Source: Galeruca laticollis
Lineage: Eukaryota > Arthropoda > Insecta > Coleoptera > Chrysomelidae
Direction of reading: 5' to 3'
Assembly (NCBI GenBank): GCA_963921935.1
Contig: OY998176.1
Location: 141,528,305-141,592,304 of the forward strand
DNA length: 64,000 nt
The notes under the pieces were generated by a model. It did not search any database. It saw nothing but the letters and a program-made list of their open reading frames with translations, and was not told the origin of the DNA. Shown here piece after piece: positions 46,501-56,559 of this stretch (its first letter is position 1; every line of letters begins with the position of its first letter). Both the position numbers and the translations under genes were made by a program.

Positions 46501-49303
46501 TCTACTTCCACTACTGTCATCATAAACTTTTTTCCGTTTTAGACATTTTTTACCTAAAAATAATAACCTAATATCATTCTTGTTCTTACATCCTAGTATA
46601 AAAATTAGTATAAAACAAAACTACCATGTAATGATAGCTTATAATGTGGCGTGGATATACTATATCTGATTTGTAATATTTTTTCTCTAGATTAAAAACA
46701 CAAAATTAAATTAATAGCACGTATAAAGTGCTGTTTGATCTTTAATATGTGAAAATTTCAAGTTTTTATATTTAGTACCATTTGAGATATCTGCTGTCAA
46801 AATCGGTGCATTATTGTAATTTTTGTTATAATTAGATTAGAAGGCAAAAAATGGGCATCATAATAATGAAAAATATATAAAATTATAATAATAATGCACA
46901 ATTTTTTTTGCCTCAGCTAATAAAAATTGTTTCACAAAGATACAAGCAAATAGTAAAGAGCAATTGGCAGTTTTGTAAAGGTCTGCAATTTAATTTTTTT
47001 CCAAACGTTGCGATATAAAAACGGCCGACAGTTAAAAAAAATATTTTTGAACTAAAATTAACATCGGATATAACATCTACATTATAGGCTATCATTACAT
47101 GGTAGTTTTGTTTTATTTGGTGCTGGTCGAGCAACTAATTTTAAAATTTTTGGACCATTTCTAATGGAATGACAATAAAGTTTTAATTAAAAATTTAATT
47201 TTCTAATGAAATTATTTAACTTACCTTTTTGTAACCAATTTCTTATATCCACATTGTCTTTTCTGTTTCTTTATTCTGTGGTAAAACTATTGTTACGGAT
47301 TTTCTCTCTTGTTTCTCTTGCCTCGTTTTCTATTCGCCGTATGCAACTTCTTATCCTGCACTATGTACTGTACTGTAATTGCTGTCTTTGCGCCGGATAG
47401 GCAACTAACTTTATATACCCATTTGAGCCTAGAAATTGCCAGAACATTCGCATTGCCGGTTCCCGTATATTCCTCACTTGTATTTAGATTTTCTCGAACT
47501 CGAAGTAAACCAGTAGCGTTTCGTTACACTATTAAATGGGTCACTGTCGCTAGACAAGAGCAGTTACACACCAACTCAATAGTTGTTATAAGAGTATTTA
47601 TTTCGGATTCAGATGTAGGATTGCGTATTGAATGCTTCAAAATATTTCACACTAAAACTACTTATTGAGTAAATTTATTTTAATTAATTAATTGGATTAA
47701 AAAATGTTGTTAAATGAGAACAAAAAGAAAGTGACAATTTTTTTACCATTTTTCTCAAAAATGTCCGGCTATTAAGTGGTTGAATTGAACACTAAAAATT
47801 TACGTATCCTGAGAGTAAATCGAACACTCCTTTTTATCCAATTCTGGTGTGGGACAATTCTGGTGTGCACCAATGCTTAGATCGAAAAAGCTATTAATAT
47901 ATATTTAGTACTGTCAGATTTTCAAAAAGCTTTGTTTTTTGCTGATGGTATATATTTTAGCGACAAAGGACACGCGAATAATTTTATTTATTAGATCTTA
48001 TTAATTAATTTTAAAATGTTCATAAAAGCAACCAAACGACCACAACAACAAACAAAATATATAAAACAGATAACAAAAAAAAATGCAGAACAGAAAAATA
48101 TGTATATTTTATATTTAATTCTTTGTTAATTAAAATTTAAAAAATATATAATTTATTTTTGCTTCCGGGGGGGGGGGGCGTTGCCCCTCCCTGCCCTGCG
48201 CTGGCTACGCCCATGTTGGAAATCCCTCGTAATACTTGAAAATCTACCCGCAATCTCAAATTGTTGCAATCTTGTCCAATTTTTTCCGTAGTGGTTCTCT
48301 GCTTTTCCTGTCATACTCATATTCATCTATTATTCATTTGTCATTTCTCATGTATGCATTTTTCCCATTTTCTATAGCTCCTTTCATTTGTGGTATTAGT
48401 GTTTTCCCATTGCACAGGGCCGGTCTAGAATAAGTTTTCATTTATCTAGATATTGTTGACCTTCAATTTCCTTGTCAATCTCAATATTTCCACTTTCTTG
48501 TCCTATTTTAATATCTTGATTATACTGGCCTCTTTCTATTTCTTTGAAAGGATACTATTTTCCTCACTTCCCCAGTTTCAACACTTAGTCCACCTTTATT
48601 TCTGCTTTTCCTAATATACTTCCAATATTTGCTTTTATTTGGTCTGTATTATCATCTTCATTGTCCTCTATTACTTGAATTATTATTTTATTACTTTTCA
48701 ACATTTCCATTCTTGTTGGATTTTCATCTGCTGCTTGATTTCTTGATTCTTTTCTCTAAGTTTCTCACTTCCTTTAACGCTCTTCTCAATTTTATTTTCA
48801 ATTGTTGCCATTTTCTCGGTAAGAAACTTGAACATTTTTCTTATTTCCTGTATTTTTCCCATCTCTCCAGATTAATCTTATCGGTATTGTGTCTCACGTA
48901 TGCCAATAGATTACTCAATTCGTACACGAGTTGTCTTTCCCGACAATTTTGTTCTCCTTAAAATCTCTATTATTTTTCATTTTGTTGCTTACAAAAAATT
49001 AATATATCATTTAAAAAAATTTCAGGTAATGGCATTACATCCTTCAGTAAAGTATCTTCACATAGGCTGTGATGAAGTTTTTCAAATGGGGGAATGTGAT
49101 TTATGTCGCTTGGAAATTCACGAAAATATTTTCTTAAAACATATAAAAAATGTGGTGGACATTGTTCGTCTTAAATATTCAACTTTAAAGATTATTGTTT
49201 GGGATGATATGCTACGTCACATATCTCAGCAATCAATGTTGGACGCCAAATTAGGAGAACTAGTGGAACCGATGGTGTGGGTTTATGCTGAGGATATTTA
49301 CAG
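28553..49303 (+). CDS. Hexd: Hexosaminidase-D-like glycoside hydrolase (GH20-type), 5' part
   Basis: Coding exons are 28553-29057, 29112-29377 and 49026-49303, with GT-AG junctions in phase (349 codons plus two bases). The next exon lies beyond what I could recognise. The 54-bp first intron has no stop and is a multiple of three, so the ORF reads through it. The protein starts MNNYMQRLGLTAWRKKTT and then has one membrane-spanning stretch (ILVASGFLSLIIFGLQF, ~residues 19-35), suggesting a type II anchor. The catalytic barrel includes RIVHLDLKGAPP, YEDMFPFSG, IPLVQTFGHLEF and the acidic pair in LHIGCDEVFQMGEC, then MVWVYAEDIYR. HEXD-type enzymes remove terminal beta-N-acetylhexosamines. A GTAAGT donor at 28091 implies a noncoding first exon ending at 28090. 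Intron 29378-49025 (19.6 kb) holds a Polinton-class element. Confidence 0.85.
29530..29694 (-). pseudogene. LINE ORF1-type remnant, part cut off by the Polinton
   Basis: Minus-strand reading is Lys/Asn/Glu-rich and continues, across the 14.7 kb element, from the remnant that ends at 44417 (METNQ on the right side, IDREKK on the left). The Polinton therefore jumped into this older repeat. No domain can be named from this piece alone. Confidence 0.5.
29695..29700. repeat. Left target-site duplication TTGGTT
   Basis: TTGGTT directly before the AG of the left terminus; identical to 44411-44416. Confidence 0.9.
29971..29976 (-). terminator. Polyadenylation signal, left polB
   Basis: AATAAA on the minus strand about 160 bases past the polB stop; mirrored in the right arm. 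Confidence 0.55.
30135..33975 (-). pseudogene. Protein-primed-type DNA polymerase B, left-arm copy, broken
   Basis: Reads outward from an ATG near 33975 (a second ATG at 33963) to a stop at 30135. In order: a conserved N-terminal region, a segment with CFAWAVTSA, a C2H2-like finger (CDRC...HLENC), exonuclease motif YADLES (near 32680), an endonuclease VII-like zinc motif (CHIC...DHDH, near 32400-32350), palm motif A DINNQYGWAM (near 31540-31510), motif B region (near 30830-30780) and motif C YTDTDS (near 30730). Lesions: an in-frame TAG near 33490 shared with the other arm, a frameshift near 33410, an 8-bp deletion near 31845, and a destroyed intron donor near 31065 while the acceptor (near 31010) keeps its AG. 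The family copies DNA from a terminal protein primer; this copy cannot make the full protein. Confidence 0.88.
34207..34237 (-). promoter_or_regulatory. TATA + arthropod initiator, left polB
   Basis: On the minus strand TATAAAAG (34237-34230) is followed 27 bases later by the A of TCAGTC (34212-34207), the arthropod initiator consensus at the expected spacing. It lies about 230 bases before the likely polB start codon. Confidence 0.7.
34300..36000. other. Noncoding interior of the left arm
   Basis: No ORF with a recognisable motif. Repeated, differing phrases around CTTCTCCCACAG...GTACCTGGCG (near 35140 and 35465) and ATAGGCTTTAGGCGACTCT / AGCCTTTAGGCGACAAT (near 35355 and 35015) suggest an old internal duplication. 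The mirror region in the right arm (about 38600-39830) has the same layout. Confidence 0.55.
36021..36600. repeat. 162-bp tandem repeat in the left arm (about 3.6 copies)
   Basis: TACCCCCATCC starts at 36021, 36183, 36345 and 36508. The period is 162, then 163. Because 162 is a multiple of three, one frame stays open for 150 codons with a 54-residue repeat (containing FELFNEIITKNN or YELFNEIITKNN). It is probably not a gene: it has no start context, and the right arm has only about one and a half copies with stops. Confidence 0.85.
37100..37440. other. Centre of the palindrome
   Basis: ACATCCAAATGTTTTTAGACC (37193-37213) and its near-complement (about 37331-37351) close the outer stem. The pairing becomes imperfect between 37225 and 37320, with GGAGGCAGGTG against CACCTGCTTCC. 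The unpaired centre is only some tens of bases around 37250-37285. Confidence 0.75.
39878..39908 (+). promoter_or_regulatory. TATA + arthropod initiator, right polB
   Basis: TATAAAAG at 39878-39885 and TCAGTC at 39903-39908, conserved with the left arm while nearby bases differ. Places the transcription start near 39905. Confidence 0.72.
40140..43976 (+). pseudogene. Protein-primed-type DNA polymerase B, right-arm copy, broken
   Basis: Same gene as in the left arm, mirror-imaged, from an ATG at 40140 (next at 40152) to the stop at 43974-43976. Visible motifs: YADLES near 41419, the CHIC...DHDH zinc motif near 41690-41745, DINNQYGWAM near 42575, and YTDTDS near 43380. A ~65-bp intron near 43040-43107 interrupts the palm in both copies. 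Lesions: TGA near 40582, the shared TAG near 40625, a 1-bp loss in an A-run near 41085, an in-frame 15-bp loss near 42255, a mutated intron acceptor (GCGG for GCAG) near 43105 while the donor GTGAGT is intact, and TAA near 43720. Apart from these the two copies are very similar. The lesions are mostly different from those on the left, so the arms have aged separately. Confidence 0.88.
44135..44140 (+). terminator. Polyadenylation signal, right polB
   Basis: AATAAA about 160 bases past the right polB stop, inside the element and about 270 bases from its end. Confidence 0.55.
44411..44416. repeat. Right target-site duplication TTGGTT
   Basis: TTGGTT directly after the CT of the right terminus. 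One duplication around both arms shows that the palindrome entered as one unit. Confidence 0.9.
44417..44900 (-). pseudogene. LINE ORF1-type remnant, right of the Polinton
   Basis: Minus-strand reading is Lys/Glu-rich (for example VGHKTIHMNQISQHAKQKDR; farther upstream EQEEENYKEIDEVEGKSK near 44795-44745), with stops. It joins the piece at 29530-29694 if the Polinton and one TSD copy are removed. Together with 48240-48960 it looks like a LINE ORF1 of the coiled-coil type; the clade is uncertain. Confidence 0.5.
44930..45020. repeat. Short tandem repeat, ~22-bp unit
   Basis: Three to four units of CACTCCGCAATCCCCGCTAT-type sequence, plus looser GCAATC copies on the left back to about 44830. 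Confidence 0.8.
45290..46125. repeat. Foldback element with repeated internal motif
   Basis: The two halves, about 45290-45690 and 45700-46125, are inverted relative to each other around a centre near 45690. Each half is itself a loose tandem of a ~130-190-bp unit containing ATCTAGTAATAGTTCTGCRTAGCGTT-like or, in reverse, GAACGCTACGCAGAACTGTT sequence, plus CGAGTTCTAC. No ORF. It resembles a satellite-bearing foldback transposon. Confidence 0.75.
46138..46552 (-). pseudogene. hAT-type (ZMYM/TTF-finger) transposase N-terminal fragment
   Basis: Minus-strand ORF from about 46552, preceded by TTATTTTTAG (a possible splice acceptor), with an acidic/Ser-rich leader. It then has NDIGCYVSCALPSEKKMELL, a TNLWVPSSNYDF block and LRRKFNRAQNLSRF. 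This is the wording that comes before the TTF-type zinc finger in ZMYM1-like/DUF4371 hAT proteins. It breaks off where the finger should begin, at the edge of the foldback element. The overlapping longer-looking ORF in another frame is a shadow. Confidence 0.6.
46553..48239. other. Hexd intron sequence, no gene recognised
   Basis: AT-rich with no supported exon. Near 48166-48212 a run of about 13 G is followed by GCGTTGCCCCTCCCTGCCCTG and GCTGGCTACGCCCATG, a GC-rich patch of the kind found at transposon ends; I cannot name the class. A short open frame at 47309-47668 has no recognised motif. Confidence 0.4.
48240..48960 (-). pseudogene. LINE ORF1-like coiled-coil remnant
   Basis: On the minus strand, reading from about 48880 down gives MGKIQEIRKMFKFLTEKMAT and then a Lys/Glu heptad-like stretch (IENKIEKSVKGSEKLREKNQ), a coiled coil, then a stop. 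Lower down, KNAYMRNDK followed by IIDEYEYD resembles the C-terminal end of insect LINE ORF1 proteins. Several stops; dead. It lies just before exon 3 of the hexosaminidase gene, on the opposite strand. Confidence 0.5.
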
Positions 49304-50092
49304 GTACTTATTTACATATTGCATACAAGAAATTTTGTCAGATGCAAATCTGTATACATACCTAGATTATTCATTTAAATCATACTCAAGTAATTGATAA
49401 CAAAACATTTCTGAGTAACTCCAAATTTTCTGTGAACGATAAATACATGTATAAAGTAGTGTCAACTAAATTTAAAGATATTTTATATTTATTGCACTTA
49501 TTACAAATTAAATTAAAATGATTATTTCAAAATTTCAAAAGGATGGAATAAATACTAAGTTACTCCATGTACTTATAGATTATATTACTGAACCTTTGAG
49601 CTACATTATTACTTGTTGTAATGAAAAGTCTACTTGGCTTAAATACCTCAAAATAGCTGATGTAGATCCCCATTCACAAAGCAGTGTCTAACAACTCAGT
49701 ATCTGATAACAAACCCATATATTTCTGTGGTTTGGTTCTAAAAGGGCCAAAATCAAAAAACACTAATCTGAGAAAATTGAGTCCAAAGTTTTAATCAAAA
49801 CTACAGTCAATAATAATGTTGCAAATTGAATCTTTTTTACTACCAGAGCTCCACATTCTCGTTTGGCGTGTAAAAGAGAAGTAAATTGTAGATTTTCTCA
49901 AAAACAATAATTAAAATTAACCAAAAAAAAGTGACATTGGCCGTTGTTAATTTAGAAATAAATCTTAAAAATACCCACATTGGCCATTTTGTAACTTAAA
50001 AAACTAGGAAAAAACAGTATTGAACAGGTTAATTGAAACTTATTTTATTTGTATATTTTTAATCACATTTAAACACAGTTAAAAATAAGTTA
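49304..50092. other. No gene; intron or flank
   Basis: After the donor at 49304 (GTACTT) I see no next Hexd exon. The stretch 49690-50010 holds repeated ACATTGGCC phrases and may be the 3' flank of the neighbouring minus-strand transposon-like gene. Confidence 0.4.
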
Positions 50093-52257
50093 ATTTTCAT
50101 CAGAAAGATCCTCTTCATCATCAGTCAACGTATCGACAGCTGTAGGAGAGACAGTTATAGTGCTAATAAACTGACTGTAGTACATTCTGCTATTTTTGTC
50201 AATATAGGGCTGCAGTTCTCTCAGGATGCTGTAGTTTATTTTCAGGTACTCCTAAAGGTTTTTTCGAAATTGGTGTCAGTTGCAAAATCTGCGAACTCCG
50301 GTATTTTTTTCTTAATAACTCTAAACTGCTAAACTCTTCTTCATAATTTTATTCCATATCACTGGCTGTCCGCTGGCGTTTATTTTCCTATGCTGAAAAT
50401 GATTGCGCAAAAGCGATTTAAAGTCGAAAAAATCGTTTAAACCCATTTCAGTAACGACAATTGGGGGAGTTCGAGGAATCATTCGTATAAGATTTGTCCA
50501 GTCTCTAGGAATATCGACTCTAGCAGTAGATGTTTTCTTAGCTTTTTCTATTGAAGCGTGAATAGTATCAGATTCCATATGTGTATGGCCAGGGACTAAA
50601 AATTTGTGACTAATGATGACCTCTCTGCCCGAATTACTAAACTGTTCTAAAATTGTCTTAAACACTAGAGGCAAGTAAATGTTCCGTGTTTGTCCAGGAC
50701 AGCAGTCGCTATAAAAAATAACTTCATTCACGTCGGGAGGAAGAGATTTCAGGTACGCAAACAAACAGGATGCTATTTTTTGCCCCCCTCTTTTGGCAAT
50801 AGTCTCATTCCACAAATAGCAGATAGCAGAATTCTTATTGCCTCTTGTTTCGTAAAAAGTGAGGTTTAGGGTCCATAATTTTCGTTTGTAAAAAGAGATT
50901 CCACTGGTGAGGTATGGCGTCGGAAGGCACTTCTGAAGATCAAAACTTACGACAACCATTTTTGGGTTTGATTTGCAGCGTAGTTTATCACTGTGTTTTT
51001 CTTCGTACGCCGAGTTAGCCAACCGCATATGTTCATTTCATTTTAATGCAAGCTGCTCTTTTTCTTCATCACTTGGGGCAGACTTTAGTAGAAGATTATA
51101 CTTGTCACAAGTTCCACAAGTGTCATTCGCCGGTTTGTGAATAGCTAAGTTAAATTCTTCTACAAAATTTTGTCGGTAAAGAGCTTCGTTTCTCAAGTTT
51201 TTCTCCAAGCAGTGAGTTACATACAATCTGTACATTTTTGAAATTGAAAGATCTGACAACAGGTACCGTTTTCTTGTGTGAGACCGAGAATAATGACTTT
51301 CGTAACTTGGAAACATTTTAATGTGTGTTCGAATCTCCTCTTTATCTTTGTCTGGTACCTTTGGGTGATTACTATGTTTTCCCCTTCCATCTTCTGGACA
51401 TATACCGGATTCTGAAGACCTCTTCTTCTCTATTATTACCCTAACCTTTTTAAGTGTTAGATCCAGAGTGTTTAAGAACATTTTCTGGCAAACTTCAGTC
51501 CTAGCAGCATTTTTAAGCAGGTTGTATTTTCTAGAATATTTTCTTCTGCTTTCTTTTCCATCTCTTCTCATCCTCTCAACCTTTATTCTTCTACCAAATT
51601 AGCGATACACTGATTTTGTGCTTCCAACGAGAGGTTGTAAAAATCTTTGAATATTTCTTCTCTTTTTTCTGGTAAACATTTTTCAAAGCATTTTTTTCGG
51701 CAATCAAATGGTCCTTTAATTTTTTTTCTAGCTTCTTTTTTCCCTTTAATGCCCTGGACTTTCAATATTTTTCTTATATTTTTTCCCAGTGCTTTGGATC
51801 CATTTTTCTTTTCTTCGTTTCTTCCCCTACTTTAGTTTTTTCCTGCCTCTTGACTTTTTACTACTTCATTATTTTCTACATTATCCAAATCCAAATTAGC
51901 TTCACCATCATCAATCATCTCTTGTTCTTCAACTATTTCTTCCGCTGTTATGTGACTAATGACGTTCTTTGTCAACTTATTCCTTCCTTGTTGGTCGTCA
52001 CTATCAGAGCTTGATTCAAAATTGGAATCAGTATCGGGCACAAAGTCATCATAACTATCCTCAAGGACTGTATCTTTTTCATGACAGGATTCTTTATTTA
52101 GTCCTTCAAAGTTTGTACTTGCTTCAAAATCGGGTTTGGTGTCAAAAATAGGTTCAACTAAATTATTTTTAAAGTTTGAATTTTTTCCAAAATTGGGTTT
52201 GACGTATTTGTAACTACATTCACCGGTTAGGTTCTGCTTCAAAGAGTTATCTTCCAT
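50093..52257 (-). pseudogene. DUF7869-like protein with RNase H-like motifs, slightly broken
   Basis: Reads right to left from the ATG at 52257, which follows TTTTTTCAG (splice acceptor) at about 52280-52272, to a stop near 50093. Blocks in order: an acidic Asp/Ser-rich N-terminus (52257-51832), a Lys/Cys segment (FDCRKKCFEKCLP), a basic segment, ESHYSRSHTRKRYL, a CGTCDKYN Cys pair, then the putative catalytic core VVSFDLQKCLPTPYL (near 50950), AKRGGQKIASCLF (near 50790), FYSDCCPGQTRN (near 50720), and GHTHMESDTIHASIEKAKK (near 50590). The Asp residues of FDLQ and YSD and the ESD/SIE acids could be a DDE-type triad; that is inference. Lesions: TAA near 51840, frameshifts near 51590, and two more near 50320 and 50240. 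The family is very common in invertebrate genomes. The name DUF7869 is from memory. Confidence 0.65.
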
Positions 52258-53440
52258 CTTTAATTCTGGGTTTTGTTCTGAAAAAAGCGTATAGATTTAC
52301 TTATGAAATATAGTCAGATCCCTGTTAAAAATGAAAAAAAATAAGGGAACATTGACAATGAAACATGGATTCATTAATAATACGTAACAACATTCAAAAA
52401 GTAATCACCAGAAGCTTAAAAAAATTTGAAAAAACTTGTAGTCTGTTTTTGATTATATTTCTAGCTGAACTTCGTCAACTGGCGTATACATTCAACTAGG
52501 TAAATAATCTTAATTTGACAAAATTAATGTCGAAATTAATAATTTATTATGTACAAATTTACAAAATGGTACAAAGTTGTGAATGGTGAACTTCGGTGTT
52601 TTCAGGTTGGAAGACACTTTATGTTTCGATTTGATGAATATTAAACTAACTTTGTTATTGAGCGTTGAGCTTGATTCGATGAGTGTGTAAAACTCGCTTC
52701 GATGAGTGTAAAAAACTAACTTTGTTGTTGAGCGTTGAGCTCGATTCGATGAGTGTAAACTCGCGTCGATAAGTGTAGAACAGATGAGTGGGAAACTGAT
52801 TTATTCACGTTCTGAGACGTGTTAAATAGAATTCTGCGAGGGGCGTGTTTACACGTGGATTGGGTTGACCAAACGAAAATAAATATTTCCTATTGGCCAG
52901 TATCATTTGATTTGTCGGGTTCCTAGACAAGAATCAACTATGGGTGCCGTCAATAGATAGTTGAATTTCTATTGAATACTCCAATAGCAATTGTAACCTT
53001 TTTACTCAGAAAGGTTATTCAAAAATATCTTTCATATCTTCCGACCGTCGACCATAAAATTCAAGCAGAAGTGACTCTAAATTTAGGGTTTTTACAATAC
53101 AATATATAATAGGGTGAAACGTGACCTTTTGCTAACTTCTTAACTATAGGACAATGCGACAAGATGTCGACTTTCAAAAATGTGCTATTTCAATGCCCAA
53201 ACAAAACTATTTACAATTATTGTTGCAAAACGTGATATTTTAAAGGTATTTAACAAAAGTTGAAAATAAAATGAAACTATCCTTTGAATTTACAACAATA
53301 TAAAAGATATTATCAATTCGGAATCATATTTTTACAACGCTATTAACTAAAATAAATTTACGCCTTAAATATATACAATGAAGAAAGGAAGCATACAAAT
53401 ATCTTACATACTTTAAAAGTATCGTGAACAATAAAATTCA
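52258..53440. other. No gene; short tandem duplication
   Basis: At 52640-52790 a ~76-bp unit (AACTAACTTTGTTRTTGAGC then GATTCGATGAGTGTRTAAA-type sequence) is present about twice. Otherwise AT-rich with no recognised feature. It probably includes the 5' UTR/first exon of the minus-strand gene next door. Confidence 0.5.
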
Positions 53441-54174
53441 GGATTTTACAGTCTTGAACATAGTCCTTTATCGAAGCGACTTCATATCTTAACTCAGACA
53501 ACGCTGTGCATTTTAAGTGGTACCAGTTGTAACAATAGTCACAACCAATATTTTTCTCAAGATCATCCTCTGCGTCACTGATAAGATCCTCCTCGCATTA
53601 GGTACATTTTAAAATTCCTTTTTCAGTGGTAAACGTCTCACTGGAAGCGTCATTAGCATTCTTCGAAGAATTCTAGACCTTTTTATCCCCCTTTTAACTA
53701 TCTTCTTTTTTGTTTCTTTTTGCTTCTTATTTGCTGCTCTCTGCTCCTTTCATAACTTTATTTGTTCAAGTTCTCTATTTTTTGTCTTTCTTTATTTAAG
53801 TAGTAATCTCGCCAAATTTGAGAGGATATCGCGTTAGGTAGCTTTTCCTTAGTTGCCTTATTTTGTGACTTTTTAATGGCTTCTTGAAAAGATAAATGAT
53901 TTTTAAAAGGATCTGTAATATTTTCTGATGGGGTCTTTTCCAAACAATGAGTTTGAAGAAGTACACTTTCTTGGTCTATTATTTTAACACTATTTTCTTC
54001 AGTCTTATCGTCTTTAGGTCCACGTTCTTGTTTTAGAACCTTTTCGGCATTTTCTCCAGTTTTATCTTTTTTAGGTACACTTTCTTGATCTATTATTTTA
54101 ATACTATTTTCTTTAGTCATATCTTCTTTAGGTCCACTTTCTTGTTCTAGTACTTTTTCGATTTGTTCTTTAGT
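53440..54174 (-). pseudogene. C-terminal part of a pogo-type transposase with PHD finger
   Basis: Reading leftward: acidic repeats of about 22 residues built on EENSVKIIDQES and GENAEKVLKQER, then FQEAIKKSQNKATKEKLPNA and WRDYYLNKERQKIENL. This is the wording of the Lys-rich tail of insect pogo/jerky-type transposases. Then, after stops, comes a PHD-like finger: CEEDL, CDYCYNWYHLKC (near 53550-53510). The ORF ends at 53758 and the finger lies in decayed sequence with a stop between its first two cysteines. The repeat region continues beyond the Penelope copy at 60723-60960, so one gene was split. Confidence 0.6.
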
Positions 54175-54990
54175 TTTATCTTTTTTATGAAATTAACTGT
54201 TTCAACCCTTACTTAGTGGAATCTACTCATATTAGTGTTTTAAATGAAACTTACTGTTTCTAGTTAACTCCACAGTTTATTGAAAAATGTTAAAAATTCT
54301 AAAAAAGAAGTGATTGACTTAATATATGTTAATAAAAAAAGAAGATATGATATTACAAATATTAAACATTAGATATTATTATCCCTATGGGGATATCCTG
54401 GATATCATTTTTCCCAATTAAGATCAGTATAACTGTGCAATGATATAGAAAACCAGGAAAACTATATCTCCTGATCTTTACAGTTATCACTTAAGAAGAC
54501 AGTTTAAAAGTGGAGAATTCCCTAGATTTATCTGTTCATTGACGACTTCATATTGTGGGTTTCTTAAGTGTCTTCTAATTTCCAATTCTTCAAGTTTTTG
54601 GAGCAGACCCAACAAAAAAGTTTTCTAATCATGTTGGAGATATTGTTAATAATTCAAATTATCTTTTCAGTGATTACGAAAAGAGGTCCATCATAAACAA
54701 GAATCCTCATTTTCCACAATTATATGGAACTGTTAAATTACATAAAATAACGAAACCAATTAGACCTGTAGTTTCTTATGTTAATACTCCTAATAATATA
54801 TTGGCAAAGAAACAACAATATACTTAATACTCACGGATATACATCTAAATATTCAATTATAAATTCAATGGAACTGATAAAAAATTAAAAGCATTCAACT
54901 TGCAAGATAGCTCTAAGCTTATTTCATTTGATGCTACCAATATGTTCACTAAAATTCCTCCTAAAGAATGTCTAATACTTGTAAGAAAGT

Positions 54991-55776
54991 TGTGAGGGTG
55001 CGTCAGTATGGTAGAGCATAAAAGGGGTTGGATGGTTAGATATATTTCTTTATTCAACTTACAATAATTATCTACAATTAAAACCTAAAATTCTGTACAA
55101 TAAATATATATACACAAGATTTATTGGTCCTGGAGGCTGGCAATCCCTCTAGGGTGGTCGTCGGATTATTCTTCTCGGTTGTCCAGCTTCCTCACTGAGA
55201 CGTCAGGTTCCTATAACCAAAGGGGTGTGTGTATCAGGGTCGAGATCCCGCGTTCAACGCACAGCGTGATCTCGGAGGTCGGGAGTTTGCTTCCGTCCCG
55301 GGCTTAACGCGCTCCGGAATTTCGGCTAATCGGAAAGGCCTCGGTCCTGCGCTCAACACGCTGCAGAGCTTGACCTAGGGTAGTTGGCGCCCGCCCTAAT
55401 CTCAACACGCTTTAGGACTTCGTCCGATATACAGGTTCGCTTAGCGTCTAGCCTCGAGTTCAACGCACATCGAGGGGTCAACGAGAAGCGGGATATTTAT
55501 GTGTTCACGATTCCTAAGCTCAACACGCTCCGGAATATAATGCAACACTTCGGTTATTTTCAGGCGAAGCTTCCTATCGTTATTCTACGTAAGGTACAGC
55601 TTGCTTGGTATATCGCAGAACGTATGCTTTGGTAGTATCGGTCAAGTTATTAACGGAAAGGCGAAGGTGCTGCCCTCTCGGTGCTGGGTGCCCAACCCTG
55701 TGTAGTTTTGTTTCGTGTAGAGTTCTATTTTCTGATTATTTATCGAGGTTATTTTATGTTCAGAACTGTCGTTACA
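54991..55776 (-). repeat. 3' LTR (left in the window)
   Basis: Minus-strand TG...CA. It contains many CTCAACRCGCT-type short repeats between 55240 and 55530 (for example GCTCAACACGCTCCGGAAT), a GC-rich internal tandem. Confidence 0.9.
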
Positions 55777-56559
55777 CCCCTCCCAGATCGTAAAAATTTT
55801 GGGGCAAAATTTTGGTTCCGCGTCAGCGGTGTCGGACGCTGTGACGATCGGTCTTCTCTGCTTGGCTTAGTTCCGTACTGTATGCTAATACTCTCTCCGT
55901 TGGCTAGCCTGTATCGGCACCTTCTCCTTCCTGTCTTTGGCTTGTTTTTTATTTGTTTTTGCACGCGTTGGATTAGTGGTCCTTCACCGGTAGGGACTGG
56001 TTTCTCCTTTCTACCAACTGGTTCCATTCTTGCTCGATTGATTTTCCTGGTGTCGGAGGTCGGTCCAATTCTCTCTCTTCGATTTGCCATATGGCATCGT
56101 CGTACAGGTCGAGTGCGTCTTCCATATCTGCGGTTTGGTTTATTGCCTTTTAATTTGTCGTCTATGATTGTGAAATCCGAATGCTTTTGCGGTTGTGTTA
56201 CTACTTCTGTTTTCTTTTTCTCGTACCAATATGCTTTACTTTTCTTCGGTGCTACGTTAATGTAGTCTATCGGATTCCTCGGTCTATACCGCTGTTTGAT
56301 AGGTGTGTTGTGTTTTAGTTTTATTGTGTGTTCTGCCAATGGTGTTACTCCCTGGCTGTTGCTAAATTTTCTGTTTCTAAAAAACTTTCTAGTCTTTTCT
56401 TCTCTAATGCTGGTTCGGGATTAATATTAAACTTGGGGTTGGCTTCTGTTTGATTTACTTGTTCTATGTTAACTACTGCCTGTTGTCTTTTGTTATTGTA
56501 TCTTATACTCTGTAATCTTTTTATGAATGCTTTATCTTCGTGTATCCTTTCATCCTGTT
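55749..56559 (-). pseudogene. Remnant of pol: RT start fused to a basic 3' segment
   Basis: After the protease, a linker leads to EHTIKLKHNTPIKQRYRPRN (56333-56274), the usual beginning of a Gypsy RT. At about 56271 it runs straight into unrelated basic, Pro-rich sequence (YINVAPKKSKAYWYEKKKTE) that goes on to the 3' LTR. RT palm, RNase H and integrase are absent. The junction is in frame, so a 196-codon ORF results (56339-55749). I read this as an internal deletion. Confidence 0.75.

Noticed and set aside
46284..46523. A 79-codon Met/Val-rich minus ORF
   Set aside because: Out-of-frame overlap with the hAT fragment, whose frame carries the recognisable block.
55384..56265. Several plus-strand ORFs in and next to the LTRs
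   Set aside because: They come from GC-richer LTR sequence and from the strand opposite gag-pol; the gag, CCHC and protease motifs are on the minus strand.
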